Notes: a model not told the origin generated them from the letters alone. A stretch of DNA of 64,000 bases from Malania oleifera (GCF_029873635.1 NC_080420.1:58696182-58760181); one strand, 5' to 3'. Shown: positions 11,937 through 24,789, counted from the stretch's first letter. A program made the numbers and translations.

Positions 11937-12130
11937 TTCGTCGACGAAGTGGTGTCCTTGTCAATGAGGTCTTCAAGGATTTCATCAACGAGGCAACGAT
12001 TTCGTCGATGAATCTTGATATTTAAATTTCCTGAACCTCTCGGCTTTTCCTCGTTGACGAACCTCTAAATTTCATCGACGAAAAGTCTTCTACCTTCGTT
12101 GACAAATTATAGCCTCATCGACGAAGTCTG
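11937..12130 (-). promoter_or_regulatory. Seven degenerate TTCGTCGACGAA palindromes in U3
   Basis: Copies near 11937, 11981, 12000, 12050, 12070, 12094 and 12114 match the 12-mer with up to about three changes, spaced 19-50 bp, between the LTR start and the TATA box. Position suggests upstream activating sites or a hairpin series. The function is inferred. Confidence 0.6.
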
Positions 12131-12184
12131 TAGAAGTCCATTTTTTACAAAATTAACCCATACACCACGATTCAGGTTCTTACA

Positions 12185-12574
12185 GGCTAACTCAGCGCCG
12201 CTGACGTGGCCAATTTCAATACGACGGGTCAAATATGAGTCAAGGACCGATTCTTAGGTTGATCCGATCTGAGAGAGTCTCTAAGTCGGGTCAAGTTTTT
12301 ACTGGGTCGAGTTGAGGCAGTCCAGGCGAGGAAGAAGCGTGCAATGCATGGGGCGTGTGAGCAACTAGTCACTGGCGCGTGACTGGCGCGTGTCGAAGCA
12401 TCTTGTTCCGATGAGGCACGTGTGGTTTTGTCCTGGCTCTTTCGAGCTTTGGATTGCACGATTGGCTTCGTCTCGGTGAGTTGAATGTGATGGTGGCCTC
12501 AAAACTTAATTTTGAGCCACTGGATAGAGCTCTGATTTTGGGATCACTTCTGATCTGGCTTTTCTGCTCCAACT
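12185..12574 (-). other. Leader of copia element 1, outer half
   Basis: Non-coding sequence between the PBS and gag. It contains GACGTGGC and CACGCGCC-type repeats like those at 9885-10068, supporting continuity across the solo LTR. The open frames here have no recognisable product. Confidence 0.55.
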
Positions 12575-12588
12575 GGTTTATGATACCA
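12575..12588 (-). other. Primer-binding site, initiator tRNA-Met type
   Basis: Minus strand ...CCTAACA-AG-TGGTATCATAAACC. TGGTATCA next to an LTR end in ACA is the canonical copia PBS core; the usual AGAGC continuation is altered. Confidence 0.75.
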
Positions 12589-12601
12589 CTTGTTAGGACC
12601 C

Positions 12602-13900
12602 ATACCTTCTTGGAATGGTCGTCAATAAAAGTGACGAAATAGGATTTCCCACCAATGAATGAAAATGGACTCAGTCCCCAAACATCGGTGTGCACCAGCT
12701 ATAATATTTCTTTCTTTGGAGTTCTGTCGAATGTCTAAAAGCTGACTCTTTTTTGTTTGTCAAGAATGCAACTTTCACATTGGTCAATATTAGCTAACTG
12801 GAGACGTAGTATCTTTCCCTTTGAGTTCATAATTTTCAAACCTTTCTCACTCATGTGACCGAGTCTCTGATGTCATAGGTTTGAATCTTCATTCCCTACA
12901 GCAACTGAAATTGACATGCAAGCATCTGAGGTCATATAAAGAGTACCAGTTTTCTTACCGCACAAGCATGTCATTACGTCTTGGGAAATTTTCCAACTAT
13001 CGCCACAGAAGGTTGTAGTGTAACCTTCACTTGCAAGTTGTCCAAAAGATATTATATTTTTCTTGAGATCAAGGATATATCTTACATCAGTCAAACTCCA
13101 AGTGGTACCTATCAAATTTATTTTTTCTTCTCCTTTTCCTGCAATTTCACAAAGTTTGTCATCACCAAGATAAACATTGCCAAGATTACCGGGTACATAC
13201 CTGTTAAGCATTTATTTGTTGCCTATTGCATGAAACGAGGCTCCAGAGTCTAATACCCAAGACTCTCCCTTCCTTGAAGAGAGCATAATAGTGAATCTTT
13301 ATCTTGAAGAAGAAGATGACATTTTCTTAGGTTTTATTTTCTGGCTCATCTTCAAGGACGGCATGATTTGTAGTGGCAATCTGCACAATTCCAACACTCG
13401 ATCTGCATTTTGTTCTGAGTGTTGCTGGAATTTAACAAGGCTTGGAATTTGGACCGTCTACTTCTGATCTCCATGGTTTTGATTTCTATGTAATATCTAC
13501 CCCTGCGTCAGTTTCTACCTTGGTGACCAAGGCTAGCCTTGGAGGTTAAAAGTTGGCTTTTAGGGTTTCAGTTATCTTGTCGTGAAGTCAATCACTTCTT
13601 CCAAATCAAGGTTTCCTTACCAATAAACAATGTTTGGTGGCAAGGACTATCAAAGGAAGGTTGTAGAGATTCCAGGAAAGAAGTGGTTTACTCTTCTTTT
13701 CAACTTTTACACCAAGACTTTTAGCTGGAGTCATAATCTTGTGGTTGCATCATTTATGTGATCAATATATTTATCCCTTCTTCCATTTTAGTGATTAGAG
13801 TTCTTCTTAAAAAATAAGCTTGTTGTTAGAGGATTTTGAATGATCTCTGGTTCCAATTATTCCATAAACTCAAAGGTGATGATTATCTAAAATAGAATAT
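12602..13900 (-). pseudogene. Copia element 2: gag end, protease, pre-integrase and integrase start
   Basis: Related to element 1 but a separate copy. The minus strand shows a degraded zinc knuckle (CWNC...HYKSC near 13380-13410), an intact protease motif SWVLDSGASFHA (about 13225-13265), the pre-integrase segment MLNRYVPGNLGNVYLGDD to GTLYMTSDACMSISVAVGNED (13211-12873), then HTDVWG and GGKSYFVTFIDDHSKK of the integrase start (about 12695-12605). There the frame runs straight into the LTR end and PBS of element 1. Upstream gag sequence to 13900 is heavily decayed and reaches the assembly gap. Several stops are present. It is not functional. Confidence 0.78.
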
Positions 13901-14000
13901 NNNNNNNNNNNNNNNNNNNNNNNNNNNNNNNNNNNNNNNNNNNNNNNNNNNNNNNNNNNNNNNNNNNNNNNNNNNNNNNNNNNNNNNNNNNNNNNNNNNN
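13901..14000. other. Assembly gap of 100 Ns
   Basis: Exactly 100 Ns, a conventional placeholder for a gap of unknown size. It separates copia element 2 from the Tat-like element, so the 5' LTR start and target duplication of the latter are lost. Confidence 0.99.
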
Positions 14001-15000
14001 TTTGCAGCGAGTCTGGCGCAGGAGAAGCGGACGGCGACAATGGTCGATGCAGTGTGGTGTGGAGGATGGCTGCGCGATTGAGAGAGCCAAGGAGTGAGGC
14101 AGGGAAGGGAGGTCTTGCCTTGGCTGGATGGAAATGAACAGGAAGAGAAAAGAAGAAGAAGGAAAAAAAAATTCTTGGCTTGCTCTCCGTGTGCTGTGCA
14201 GCGCCCCCCCCCCTCTTTGGCTCGGCTGAAAGAGCCATAAATAGGCTCTCCACTTTTTTAACAACCCTAAGACCCACATTCCATCAATAATAATAAGAAT
14301 ATAATTAATAAGAAAAGATATGAATTAAATATAATAATAATAATAATTAATACTAATAATAAATAATAATAATTATGAGATAAAACAATGGTTAAGAGAA
14401 TAGTAGAATAATACTAAGACGAATAATAATAAGAAGAAGAAGAATAATAAGTAATATAGAATAACAAGAAGCATAAAGTAAGATAATAAAATAATTATAA
14501 TCGATAGTTAAAAATAATAAACGGATAATAGAATAATAATAATTAATAATAAAATTATTAATTTAAAAAATATAATAATAATAATATAATAATGATAAAT
14601 AAAAATACTAAAGATAATAATGATAGCAAACTAAAATAGTAATAGAATAATAATAATAATAGTAAATATAATTAATCATGCTACTAATAATAATATAGTA
14701 AAAGTAATAATGGATAATAAAGAATAACAATATGAAAATAAGGGTAATTAATAATAACAGTAATAATAATAATTAATAACAAGAATAATAAGAATCAGAA
14801 TAATAATAAGAGTAATGCAAGGAAAATATAAAGAAAATTAGAAAAATAAGGAATAATAATAATAAGTAATAATAATAATAATAAGAGGAATAAAAAGAAT
14901 CACCGAATGGCCATAATAATACCCAAATTAGTATAAGAGTAGAAAAAAAAGAAGGAGAGAAGAATTCGGGGCTATGGGCTAAAAACTGGGGTGGTTGATT
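14001..15000 (+). repeat. 5' LTR remnant of the Tat-like element
   Basis: Aligns collinearly with 24001-24886: TTGCAGCGAGTCTGG, GAGCCAAGGAG, CTTTGGCTCGGCTGAAAGAGCC, AATAGGCTCTCC, then the AAT-rich block, ending near a diverged version of the final GGGGTGTCTACA. It differs from the 3' LTR by many small indels. The first 2.4 kb or so are missing at the gap. Confidence 0.72.
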
Positions 15001-15269
15001 GGGCTTTTGTCTATAGTAGCTGCACCCCCCTGGTGTCTTGGGGCTGTTGGTTGTCGATAGCTGCACCCTTTGTAGGATTCGTCTCTTCAAGTAAATAAAA
15101 AGTTCGAAAAGGAACCTCCTACGTTCTTTGTAGCAAAAGTTTGAAAAGATTAAAGACGCTTGCTTTTGGACCAGGACCCAATGCCATCAAAAGTGACCCA
15201 CAATGTGGTCATCAAAAACGCCCATGTGAAGGTCACCAGAGTTGACCGTGAGGACCGACAAAAGGGTTA

Positions 15270-16650
15270 ATGGAGTGGACCGCGGAAGGAGGGCCAAAAA
15301 AGAGGCCACAAAGGCGTCAATAAGCGTGGTGATTGGGACGCCAAAGTACAAAGGGGCCAATAATGAGGGGGACGCGATAAGGGTCCCAGGTGGGATTGGG
15401 GATCGCGACTAAGGGTCAATAAGAATGGGACGCGAAGGGTCAAAGAAGGTGGGGAGACCGCAAAGGGTCAATTAAAGTCTGGGACGGGAAGGATCAGAGA
15501 AAAGTGGGACCGCGATGAGGGTCAATAAGAATGCGACCGCAATGCGGTCAATTAAGAGTGGGACGCGAAGGGTCATTAAGGTCGGGGTGGGGAGATGAAG
15601 GGTCAATAAGAGTGAGACCGCAAAGTGTTATTAGGTCGGACCGTTGATGGGCTGGGTCAATAAAATAATAAGTGGACCGCGAGTGGGTCCATAAGAGTGG
15701 ACTTGCGATGGGTTAGTAAGAATGGACCTCGATTGGGTCAATAAAAGTGGGACCAGCGACGCGACGGGTTAAGGGTTAATAAGGTTCGGTACCGCGCTGG
15801 GTCAATAAGGTTGGACCACGAAGGTCAATAAGCGTGGACCGCGAGGGGTCAATAAAAGATGGCGACCGCGCGAAGGGTTACTAAGGTCGGACCGCGATGG
15901 GTCAATAAGGGTGGGAACGCGAAGGGTCAAGGGTCAATAAGAGTGGACCGCGATGGGTATAAAAGTGGACCGCGGTTGAGTCACATAAAAGTGGAACTCG
16001 GACCGCGATGGGTTAATAAGGCGGACCGCGATGGGTCCAATAAGGTGGACTGCGACGGGTACAATGAGTGGAGACCGCAATGCGCTCAATAAGATGGGAC
16101 CACGAGGGTCAAATAAGAGTGGGGGACTGCGAAGGGTCAATAAGGTGGGACCGTGAAGGGTCAATAAGAGTGAGACCGCGAAGGGTTAAAAGATAGGACG
16201 CGATGCGTCAATAAGTGGACCGCGATGGGTCAATAAGAGTGGACGCGATGGGTAAATGGGTACTAAGAGGTGCTGGGAACGCGAATTGATTAGGTCAATA
16301 AAAGTGAGACGCGAAAGGGTTAATAAGGTGTCGGACAGTTGATGTGGTGTCAATAAGGTGGGACGCGAAGCGGTCAATAAGAGTGGGACCGCGAGGGGTT
16401 AATAAGAGTGGAGCAATGGTCAATAATAAAGGTGCTGAACCGCAAGGGTTACTAAAGCATGGAACGAGATGGGCAATAATAAAGTGGAACGCGAAGGGTT
16501 ATAAGTGGCAGCCGTGACCGGGTCAAATAGGTGGGACCGCGAAGGGTCAATAAGCGTGGACGCGACAGGGTCAATAAAAAGGGGACTATGTAGGTCAATA
16601 AGGTGTGGACCGCGACAGGGTCATAAGGTAGGGACAGCCAAGGGTCAATA
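15270..16650 (+). repeat. Degenerate tandem array, unit about 24 bp
   Basis: Dozens of units approximating GGGTCAATAAGAGTGGACCGCGA, with unit lengths varying by insertions and deletions of one or more bases. The array is G-rich and purine-rich on the plus strand, unlike its AT-rich surroundings. It makes long shadow frames on both strands that are not genes. Confidence 0.85.
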
Positions 16651-19600
16651 CGAATGAATAAGATGATCAAAATAATATTTGGATGAAACTACTCGCATGA
16701 AGGGATAATCAAGAAAGCTTCGAGGCGATCCCCTAAAATTTTTTCCAAAACCTCGGTTCGTCGTGAAACAACACCATTGTTTGGATGATGTCGGGGGTGA
16801 GCCTTATTTCAAGGTAGATGACTCAAGTTGAACAAGGAAGGCTACCCTGTACGGGATGACCAATCGGCGGTCTAAGGTCTCAAGATCTTTTAGGAAGTGT
16901 CCCTCAAAGTGTAAGGTTCTAAGTCCTTTAAGAATGCTTGCTAAAGATAATCCATTGATTTAAGGTCCTGAGACTCTTAGAAGAATAAACTCCTGTGCAG
17001 GGTTCTAAGTCTGAAAAAAAATTTGCTCACTAAGGATGATCAATCGGGTGCCAAGTCTCCCGAGACTTTTTAGAACAGTCCGCAGTGTTTGTAGGGCTTA
17101 GGAATATCTTAGGATGATCAAGGGAACAAAATCTCGAGTTTCTTTGGCTGTCTTTAGATTACCCTCTTGAGACTCAACAACAATGATAAATTGCTGCTGG
17201 GGTCAATGCCACAGTATCAAGTATGTCAATCTGTGCATAGGGGCCAGCTTGCCCCAGTTCAAGTTCAAAATGTATCTACACAGAATGGTTTTATTAAGGA
17301 TTGCAAAAGGATTATTACAGAAGGTTATTAACCAGGGCAAGTATGAATGAATGGTGCCTCTATTGCTATATGTATGCATGTTGCTACCTAAGATGCTAGA
17401 AAGCAGTGGATATGTTGCTATGTGTGCATAATGATGCTGTGAATGCAAGGATGTATGCATGTTGCATGAGATTGCCCTTTGTATTTTCTTTCTTATTACA
17501 ATGCATGTAATGTATGGTAACTGCATTGAAATTTGCATTAGTAATGCATGAATATCTTTCTCCTTCCATTATGCTTGTAATCGACAACCCCAATCTCTGA
17601 TCTTGGGTGGTTTTGCTTTCAAATTCCACGTTGCCGTTGATTCTGGTCATGTTTCAAATTCTGAAAGGCGCTCAAAATCTGCCCCAGTGTTTATATGTCA
17701 CCGGTCATCGCCCTGTTTTTGACTTTTATTCTGTCCTAAAAGCTCTTGAATTTGCTCCAATGGAACTCAAAAACTGCCCCGTTTCAATCCCCATCCACTG
17801 ATCTTGGCTATGTTTTTGAATTCCCCACTGACATAGATGTCCTTGAATGTGGTCCTTTTGAAACTCACCATGACACCCACCCTAGTAGATGCCTTTGTAG
17901 CTGATCCTGTCTATCTACATTTTCTCCACAAGGGCGTTCTTTGGATTGCATCCTTAATGTTTTAAAATCTCTTTGAAATTTAAATGAAATAAGCATGCAA
18001 TCAGATAACTCAATCTCAATGGGAATATGGATGGAATGCACAAAACTTGCTTGACTTTGCTTGATTTTCTGTGCTTGTTAAATAGGAGACAAATTTTACC
18101 AGTACTTTGATACTACTGTAACTTTGCTAGCTTAGAGAATCATATCAATGGGCAAAACCCTTTTTTTTAGCCTCATAACCATAACTTCTCCACTGTATCA
18201 CCACTTAGAGGTTCTTTCTTGCTTATTTCAAGCTTGTCTCAAACTCCCTATCTTGAATTATAACTAGTATCTCATTCAGTAGTCTGATCAATATTCTGAT
18301 CTCAGGGTGGACTTTAAGACACGGGACGAAATGTAGGCTTAGGATTTAGGTTTCACACAAGAATAAGGAAACTAAGGCTCAAAATTCCCATTCCCTAATA
18401 AAGATTTCTGCCCCAGTGGTGCAGTATTCGCGAAGTATTGACCGAACTTGTCATTTGAACAAGTTGCCTACGTACCTTTGCAGGATCAGGTCATTACGTA
18501 GTTTAGACTCAACATTGAGTCTGACAAATCATTTGAGACAACAACGTATACCAATCTAGTTAGGACTTTCATTTGGACCGTAATGTAGGTTAGGGGTATG
18601 GGTTAAAGAAGAAAAGAGTTAAATAAGGCTCAAAATCATTGATTTTATCAAGGGTAATTTGGTCAAAGATCACATATGTAGCATGTCCCTTATTTTTCTT
18701 TCTTCTTCATTTTCCTCTTCTTTCTCTTTCCCCCTTTTTTATCTTCTTCTTCTTCTTCTTCTTCTTCTTCTTCTCCTTTTTTTACCGCAACTTTTAATTT
18801 TCCTTTTATAAAGGAAATCTTAACTTCATTTTCATTTGAACTTCATTTAGGGCTGATCTTTTAAAACTGCCCCAGTGTGGGGTGTGATCCTTTGATGGGT
18901 TAATCAAGAATTGAATTTTTCAGGCTCAAAAGGGTTCGCAAGGGATTTCTTCTTTAACTTTCTTTTGGGTGGCAGAAAAATGGCCTATCATCCTTTTGGT
19001 AATAATTTTTGCCTCAAATGACTTGTCAAACACTATAAGACCCAAACCCAGGTTGAATTTTTGATAAACTGACTTTTAAGAAAAGATTGGTTTAACATTC
19101 AGGCTCAACTTGGTTAACAAATGGTAAATCAATATTTGGTTCTTTTTAGGGATACTGGTGGACCAAAGATTGCCACCCCTCATTTGATCAGAATATAATC
19201 ATCATACCTTTAAGACACCAATCATAGATAACAAAGACAAGAGACTTTTTCATCGATTTTATCAAGCAAATATAGAACAAAACTTGATGAGTCCTTTCTG
19301 TATATTTCTCCTATGACTCTTCATCATTTTGAAATCCATATCTCAACTAGGCTCTTGACAATGTCTTGAAGTGGGGGGTCTTCAGAGGCTTTTCCTTCAT
19401 CATCCTCATTTTTTTTTTTTTTTTTGCCCCATTGAATAAACTCCCAAAACTAGCTAATGGCTTCAAGTCCTTTGTACTGGCAAAACTATTGCCTATGTCA
19501 CTTTACACAAAATACAAGCAAAAATAGACAAAATTTGGCATAAAGTGATGATTCAAGGAGGATGAAATGAGATGAGACTGAAAAACATTCTTATTTCATT

Positions 19601-21529
19601 CAATTTCAAAATGATTTAAATAAAAAGCATAAACATTCCTCTTCTTATCACCCTTAGGTGATCAAGCAGCATTTCTGTATCATGTGAGCTCACTTCCAAA
19701 GTTGAATACCAATCAATCTTCCAACCCGATGGCATTTATTGCATTCCTACTATGATCACACAAAGAATTCCCATGGTCCTAACCTTTCTCTGTAAAGAGA
19801 CCATCTTGCTTTACTCAATATTGGAATCATGGATCTTTAACTTTGCCACCTTGGCCCATGATTTTGCAGACAATTGGAATATGACTATTAACCCATTGGA
19901 GATGACTATGCATGCATGGTTATGAAATTGAATATAGAATGATTATGTTATGCAATGGGTGTTTATGCATGGGTGTACCTAGTGCATGAACCAATAGGGA
20001 TATGAACATGTATGTAACCTATCGTGTATGGCTATGCATAAAATGAAGTGCATGAATGTGATGTAACCTAAATAACTACTTTACCAGAATTCTGAAAACA
20101 TCCCGCTAATGAAAAATTTCAAGGTTAACATGATCATTAATGGGCCACAATTTTAGTTCAACTCTTCCCTTAACCATTCCTTTCTTTGATGACGGTCCAT
20201 GTACCTCGTATTCTATGAAAGGTCAAATTATGATCGGAGGTTGGGGTTGACCCAAGCTAGTCAACCCCTTGGATTTCTTCAATGCGGGCTTGTGGACTTT
20301 AACATGCACTTGGACCTTGAGTATTTTAAAATATGGGCTTCAATATATTTCATGATGGGATTAGACCCTAATTTTAAAAGGACTTGGGCTTGGATTGCTT
20401 AGAAAATATTGGCCCGAATTTTTGGGTAATAGGGCCGAAGCCCATTTTTGGAAATCTAGGTTTGACCCTTTTTGAAAATCAGGCCTGGGCTGAGTTTTTA
20501 CTTAGGAAAAGGTCGGGCCTTTGTTTGTTTTTAAAGAATTTGGCCCAAGTTATTTGAAAAGGGTTGGGCCGACCCATATTTTAAAATGCTCGGGCCAAGT
20601 GCTTCATTTTTTTTTTTAAAAAGGATGGGCCAGGTCTCATTATTGGGCTTTTTTAGAATACTGGCTAAGTAGTATGTATGTTTAAAATGGATGTCAAATG
20701 CATGATATAATTCAAAGTCTCTCACATATATACAACATATTATACATGGAGAAGGATGTGGATCCTGTCCCGACCCAGGGTAGGTATGTATATACAAGGT
20801 TTTTCATAGCTCTATCCTAGTTAAGGGAAAACTATGGACAAGTGCGTGTGGGTAGGCTCTAATCCCTATTGACAAAAAGGTCCCCAATTTGAAATTTCAT
20901 CCTCCCCCATAGGGGTCCGGACAAAACTCGCATTGAGCGGGGTGGTTCGCGGGTCCCATCAAGCTTAAGCTACGAAGGGACAAACGCTATTACACCCCTA
21001 TCTAATCTTAGCAGGTAAAGGTCGGGTATAGAGCGTGAAAGTGTGTGAATTTAAATTTAACCTAATCCCACTATCTCCACATTTATTCACATGCTATAAA
21101 TAATATGGAAACAAGATATTTACAATTAATATATATATTCAAAAGATAAGTAAACACAATATATGCAATTAATATGTTCATTAAAAAAATTTGGAAATAA
21201 GGAAACAAAATATTTACGATTAGTATACAAAATATCTATAATTAATATACTTATTCAAAATATCTTACAATTAATATGCTTTATTTAGAATATTTGGCAA
21301 CAAAATATCTACAATTAATATTCACAAAATTAGGAAACAAAATATTTTTAATTAATTTTGGTTATTTACAAATTATGGAAGTGAAATATTTTCAATTAAT
21401 CAAAGTTATTTATAAATTACAATATTCACAAAATAAGGAGTAATTAAAAGTTTTATTAAATTTGGACTTGGGATAATTTCTAATTAATTAATGGCTCGAC
21501 TCTCTATATCCCCAGCGGAGTCGCCAAGC
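16651..21529 (+). other. Non-coding interior of the Tat-like element
   Basis: No open frame longer than about 110 codons and no retroviral motif. The sequence contains scattered CTGCCCCAGTG phrases (about 17680, 18415, 18870), a CTT microsatellite at 18740-18775 and T-runs at 18165 and 19410. A stretch at 20220-20650 has many GGGCC/GGCCC-rich phrases. I see nothing else to annotate. Confidence 0.6.
18738..18775. repeat. CTT microsatellite
   Basis: About ten uninterrupted CTT units followed by CTCC and T-runs. Confidence 0.85.
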
Positions 21530-24185
21530 TGTTGCGACGTCCCGGGAGCGTGTGTGCCCCGGGCGGCGAAACCAAAAATTATTTTAATATTTTCATGGAA
21601 AAACATGGAATGTCGGAGTCGCCACTAACCTTTAGTGCGGTTAGAAGACATGATTACTACCCCGTTAGGGGTAGATTCGGTCTACATTACCAGAGTTGGG
21701 GTCGGGAGTTCGGTTACGCGAAGGGAAGGTACGAGCACCCCCTACGCACCCGTTCTTATGAACGGTACCTAATTAATTTGAAATTATCCCTAAGTTAATC
21801 TAATAATTCTTTAAATTACTCATTTTTATGAATTTATAAATACATGTAAAAAAATAAATAAATAAATAAATATATACATATATATATCCCTCAGAGCTTA
21901 AAGGTACGTGAAGCCCGAAGGCTAATACCCCTCGCAATAAAATCATAGGGATAATAATTAAGAAAATACACTCCCAAAATTTTGAAATTATATATAAAAT
22001 TTTTATAGGAAAATACTAACATGGGAGGTTTTTAATATATGGTAATAGAATAATAAGCCTCACATACCTACTAACATATTATGAATGTCAAAATAAGTAA
22101 CTAAATACTATATATATTAATATATTAAGGATACTTAATACTAAATATAGTAAGATTCTAATAATGATTAATACTAAACATATTTATATACTAAAAATAG
22201 CTGATACTAAAAATACTAGGATACTAATAATTAATACTAACTATATTAATATACTAAAAAAAATAATTGATGCTAAACATGCGATTAAAATGCTAATTTA
22301 CTAAACATATAATATCCATTAAACCCTAAATCACTAAATATATAATATTAAAAAAAATACAAAAATGCTAAATATTTAATATTTACCAATATGCTAATAT
22401 GTGATATACATATAACTAAAATTATTAATTGACATATAATATCAATAAAACACCAAGCTTAAGATCCTAATTTACTAAATATGTAATATTACCTTACTAC
22501 TAAACATGTAAAAATCCTACCTTGATAATACATCATTTAACATTTACAATGGATACCACAAAAGTTTAAAATTAAATATTAAGACATATTTTAACCATAA
22601 CAATTTTGCAATGACAACAATGATTATTAAATAATACACATAGCCAAAATACAAACATGGATATCAACTTAACAAATATTAAAAATCCTATAACAGTAAA
22701 AGTTTAACAAGAAAATTCTACAAATATAATCATAAATACTACAAAAGATACAAACATGAATATCAATTATTAAATATCAATGTTAAATAAATAAGTAATA
22801 TCAATTATTAAATATCAATGTTAAATAAATAAGTACAACAATAAAAAAAAAAAAACTACCCTAATTACACAAATATTAAACATAAAATAATGACAAAAAA
22901 AAAATAATCCTAAATATGAAAATCAAACACTTAAGATTGCCATAACAATAATAAAAACCCACAACGTGAATATAACAACAAAAACCCTAATCATGAATAT
23001 TTAATATTAAAACAAATACAACAACAATTATACAATAATATTAAATATTTAATATGTACAACGAATACAAATATATGACCTTTACACAAACTCTGACGAT
23101 TAATATTTCATAATAGTAATAAATTTAATAATAATAAATACAACAAGAAACAATATAAACATGAATATCAGCTATTAGAACAATTATTATAACATTAGAG
23201 ATCTCACCACAATATTATATATGTAACAAATATGATAAAAATTTAAACTTTAAATATTAGAACAAGTTCTTACAATAAAAATTCTATAATAACAATAATA
23301 GAACAATTAATACAACACAAGTAAAATCAATATAATAACGTTAATACAATTAATATAATGGCAATAATAATATCCAAGCAATTTACTAATAACAATATAC
23401 AAATAATAATAACAATATGATCAACATAAAAAAAAACCTTCAATAACAATTTTAATATATATATAAAGGATAAAATAAAGAAAAATTTAAACTTAAAACA
23501 TAAGGTGTGTGTGTGCATGTATGTGATAGTAAAGGAGACTTACTGTGCGGGGAGCGGATGGCGGTGGAGAATGCCGGAGTTGGAGGGGGGGCTTCACGGC
23601 GTCAGAGTGGAGAGGCCGGAGACAGCCTCGGCTGGAGCTGGAGCTAGTGCTGGTGGCCGCTGTTGCTGGCGGCGTGAAGAGAGCCGAGAATTCAGGAGGA
23701 GGCTGGGAGGATTGCGGAAGTATGGGCTGTGGCCGGAGAGGGAGTAATGGTAGTAGAACCAGCAGGAGGCTGGCCTCGGGCACAGCTGTTCTGTTGTGAT
23801 CGTGGGAGACGACAGCGATGGCTTGCCCGGGGGTTGGCTTGGCTGTGTAGAAGAGGCTGTGAGCTTCGCAGCTGGTTCGGAATGGGGTGTAGCCGACGGC
23901 GACGGTAACGCCGTGCCGGATCTGTGCGATGTGAAGGTGAGTTGCTGCGCTGGTGCGGGAAAGCCGTGAGTTTTGTGGTGGTTGCCGGGGAGTCGCTGCT
24001 GTTGCAGCGAGTCTGGAGCAGCGAGAAAGGCGATAATGGTTGCCGTGGAGGATGGCTGAGAGAGCCAAGGAGAGCAGGGAGGTCTTGCCTTGGCTGGAAC
24101 AGGAAGAAGAAGAAGAAGGAAAAAAAATTTCTTGGCTTGCTCTCCGTGCTGCTGTGCAGTGCCCCCCCTCTTTGGCTCGGCTGAA

Positions 24186-24204
24186 AGAGCCTATAAATAG
24201 GCTC
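24186..24204 (+). promoter_or_regulatory. LTR TATA box inside a GAGCC/GGCTC dyad
   Basis: GAGCC-TATAAATA-GGCTC lies just after the GC-rich block. The 5' LTR copy near 14228-14248 keeps the same dyad with the TATA reduced to ATAAATA. Likely the LTR core promoter. Confidence 0.6.
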
Positions 24205-24230
24205 TCCCACTTAAAACCCTAATACCCACA

Positions 24231-24264
24231 TTCCATAATAATAATAATAATAATAATGAATTAA

Positions 24265-24310
<46 letters not shown>

Positions 24311-24329
24311 TATGATGATAACAATGGTA

Positions 24330-24398
<69 letters not shown>

Positions 24399-24486
24399 TA
24401 ATAATAAAGTAAGATAATAAAAATAATTATAATGATAGTAAAAATAATAATAAGGATAATAGAAATAATAATAATAATAATAAATA

Positions 24487-24517
<31 letters not shown>

Positions 24518-24757
24518 ATAATGATATAAAAAATACTAAAGATAATAATGATAGCAAAATAGTAATAGTAATAATAATAATAATAGTAAATATAATAATA
24601 ATGCTACTAATAATAATAATAGTAAAAGTAATAATGATAATAAAGTAATAACAATATTTAATAATAATTTTATTAATAATAATAGTAATAATAATAATAA
24701 CAATAATAATAATAATAATAATAATAGTAATCAATAAAATAAAGAAAATAAAAATAC

Positions 24758-24789
<32 letters not shown>

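Larger units (their letters stand above)
10073..12184 (-). mobile_element. 2.1 kb solo LTR, probably Ty3/gypsy, family A
   Basis: Ends are TGTCATGC... and ...TTCTTACA, flanked by GGCTG (10068-10072) and GGCTA (12185-12189), a 4/5 target duplication. There is no internal domain or PBS. A second member lies at 32728-34899 and a truncated one at 61071; all share the phrase GAGACACCTCTCAGTAAG. On the minus strand the U3 carries a palindrome array followed by a TATA box, which sets the orientation. The gypsy assignment is an inference from length and ends. Confidence 0.78.
7263..12602 (-). mobile_element. Ty1/copia element 1, internally deleted, minus strand
   Basis: Read on the minus strand: an 11 bp remnant of the 5' LTR end (12591-12601), an initiator-tRNA-Met PBS (12588-12575), a 5' leader split by a solo LTR, a single gag-pol frame (9703-7724), a polypurine tract and a 385 bp 3' LTR (7647-7263). 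The element is non-autonomous because the integrase core, the RT palm and most of RNase H are missing. It lies upstream of the visible RDR1 exons in the same orientation, so it sits either in intron 1 or at a truncation point. Confidence 0.8.

Noticed and set aside
15859..16670. Repeat-protein-like frames on both strands over the tandem array
   Set aside because: The units vary in length by non-multiples of three and both strands give similar frames, so these are shadows of the repeat.
23493..24210. Overlapping Ser/Pro/Arg-rich frames in a GC-rich block
   Set aside because: They lie inside the gypsy LTR, overlap in several frames, and the 5' LTR copy does not preserve them.
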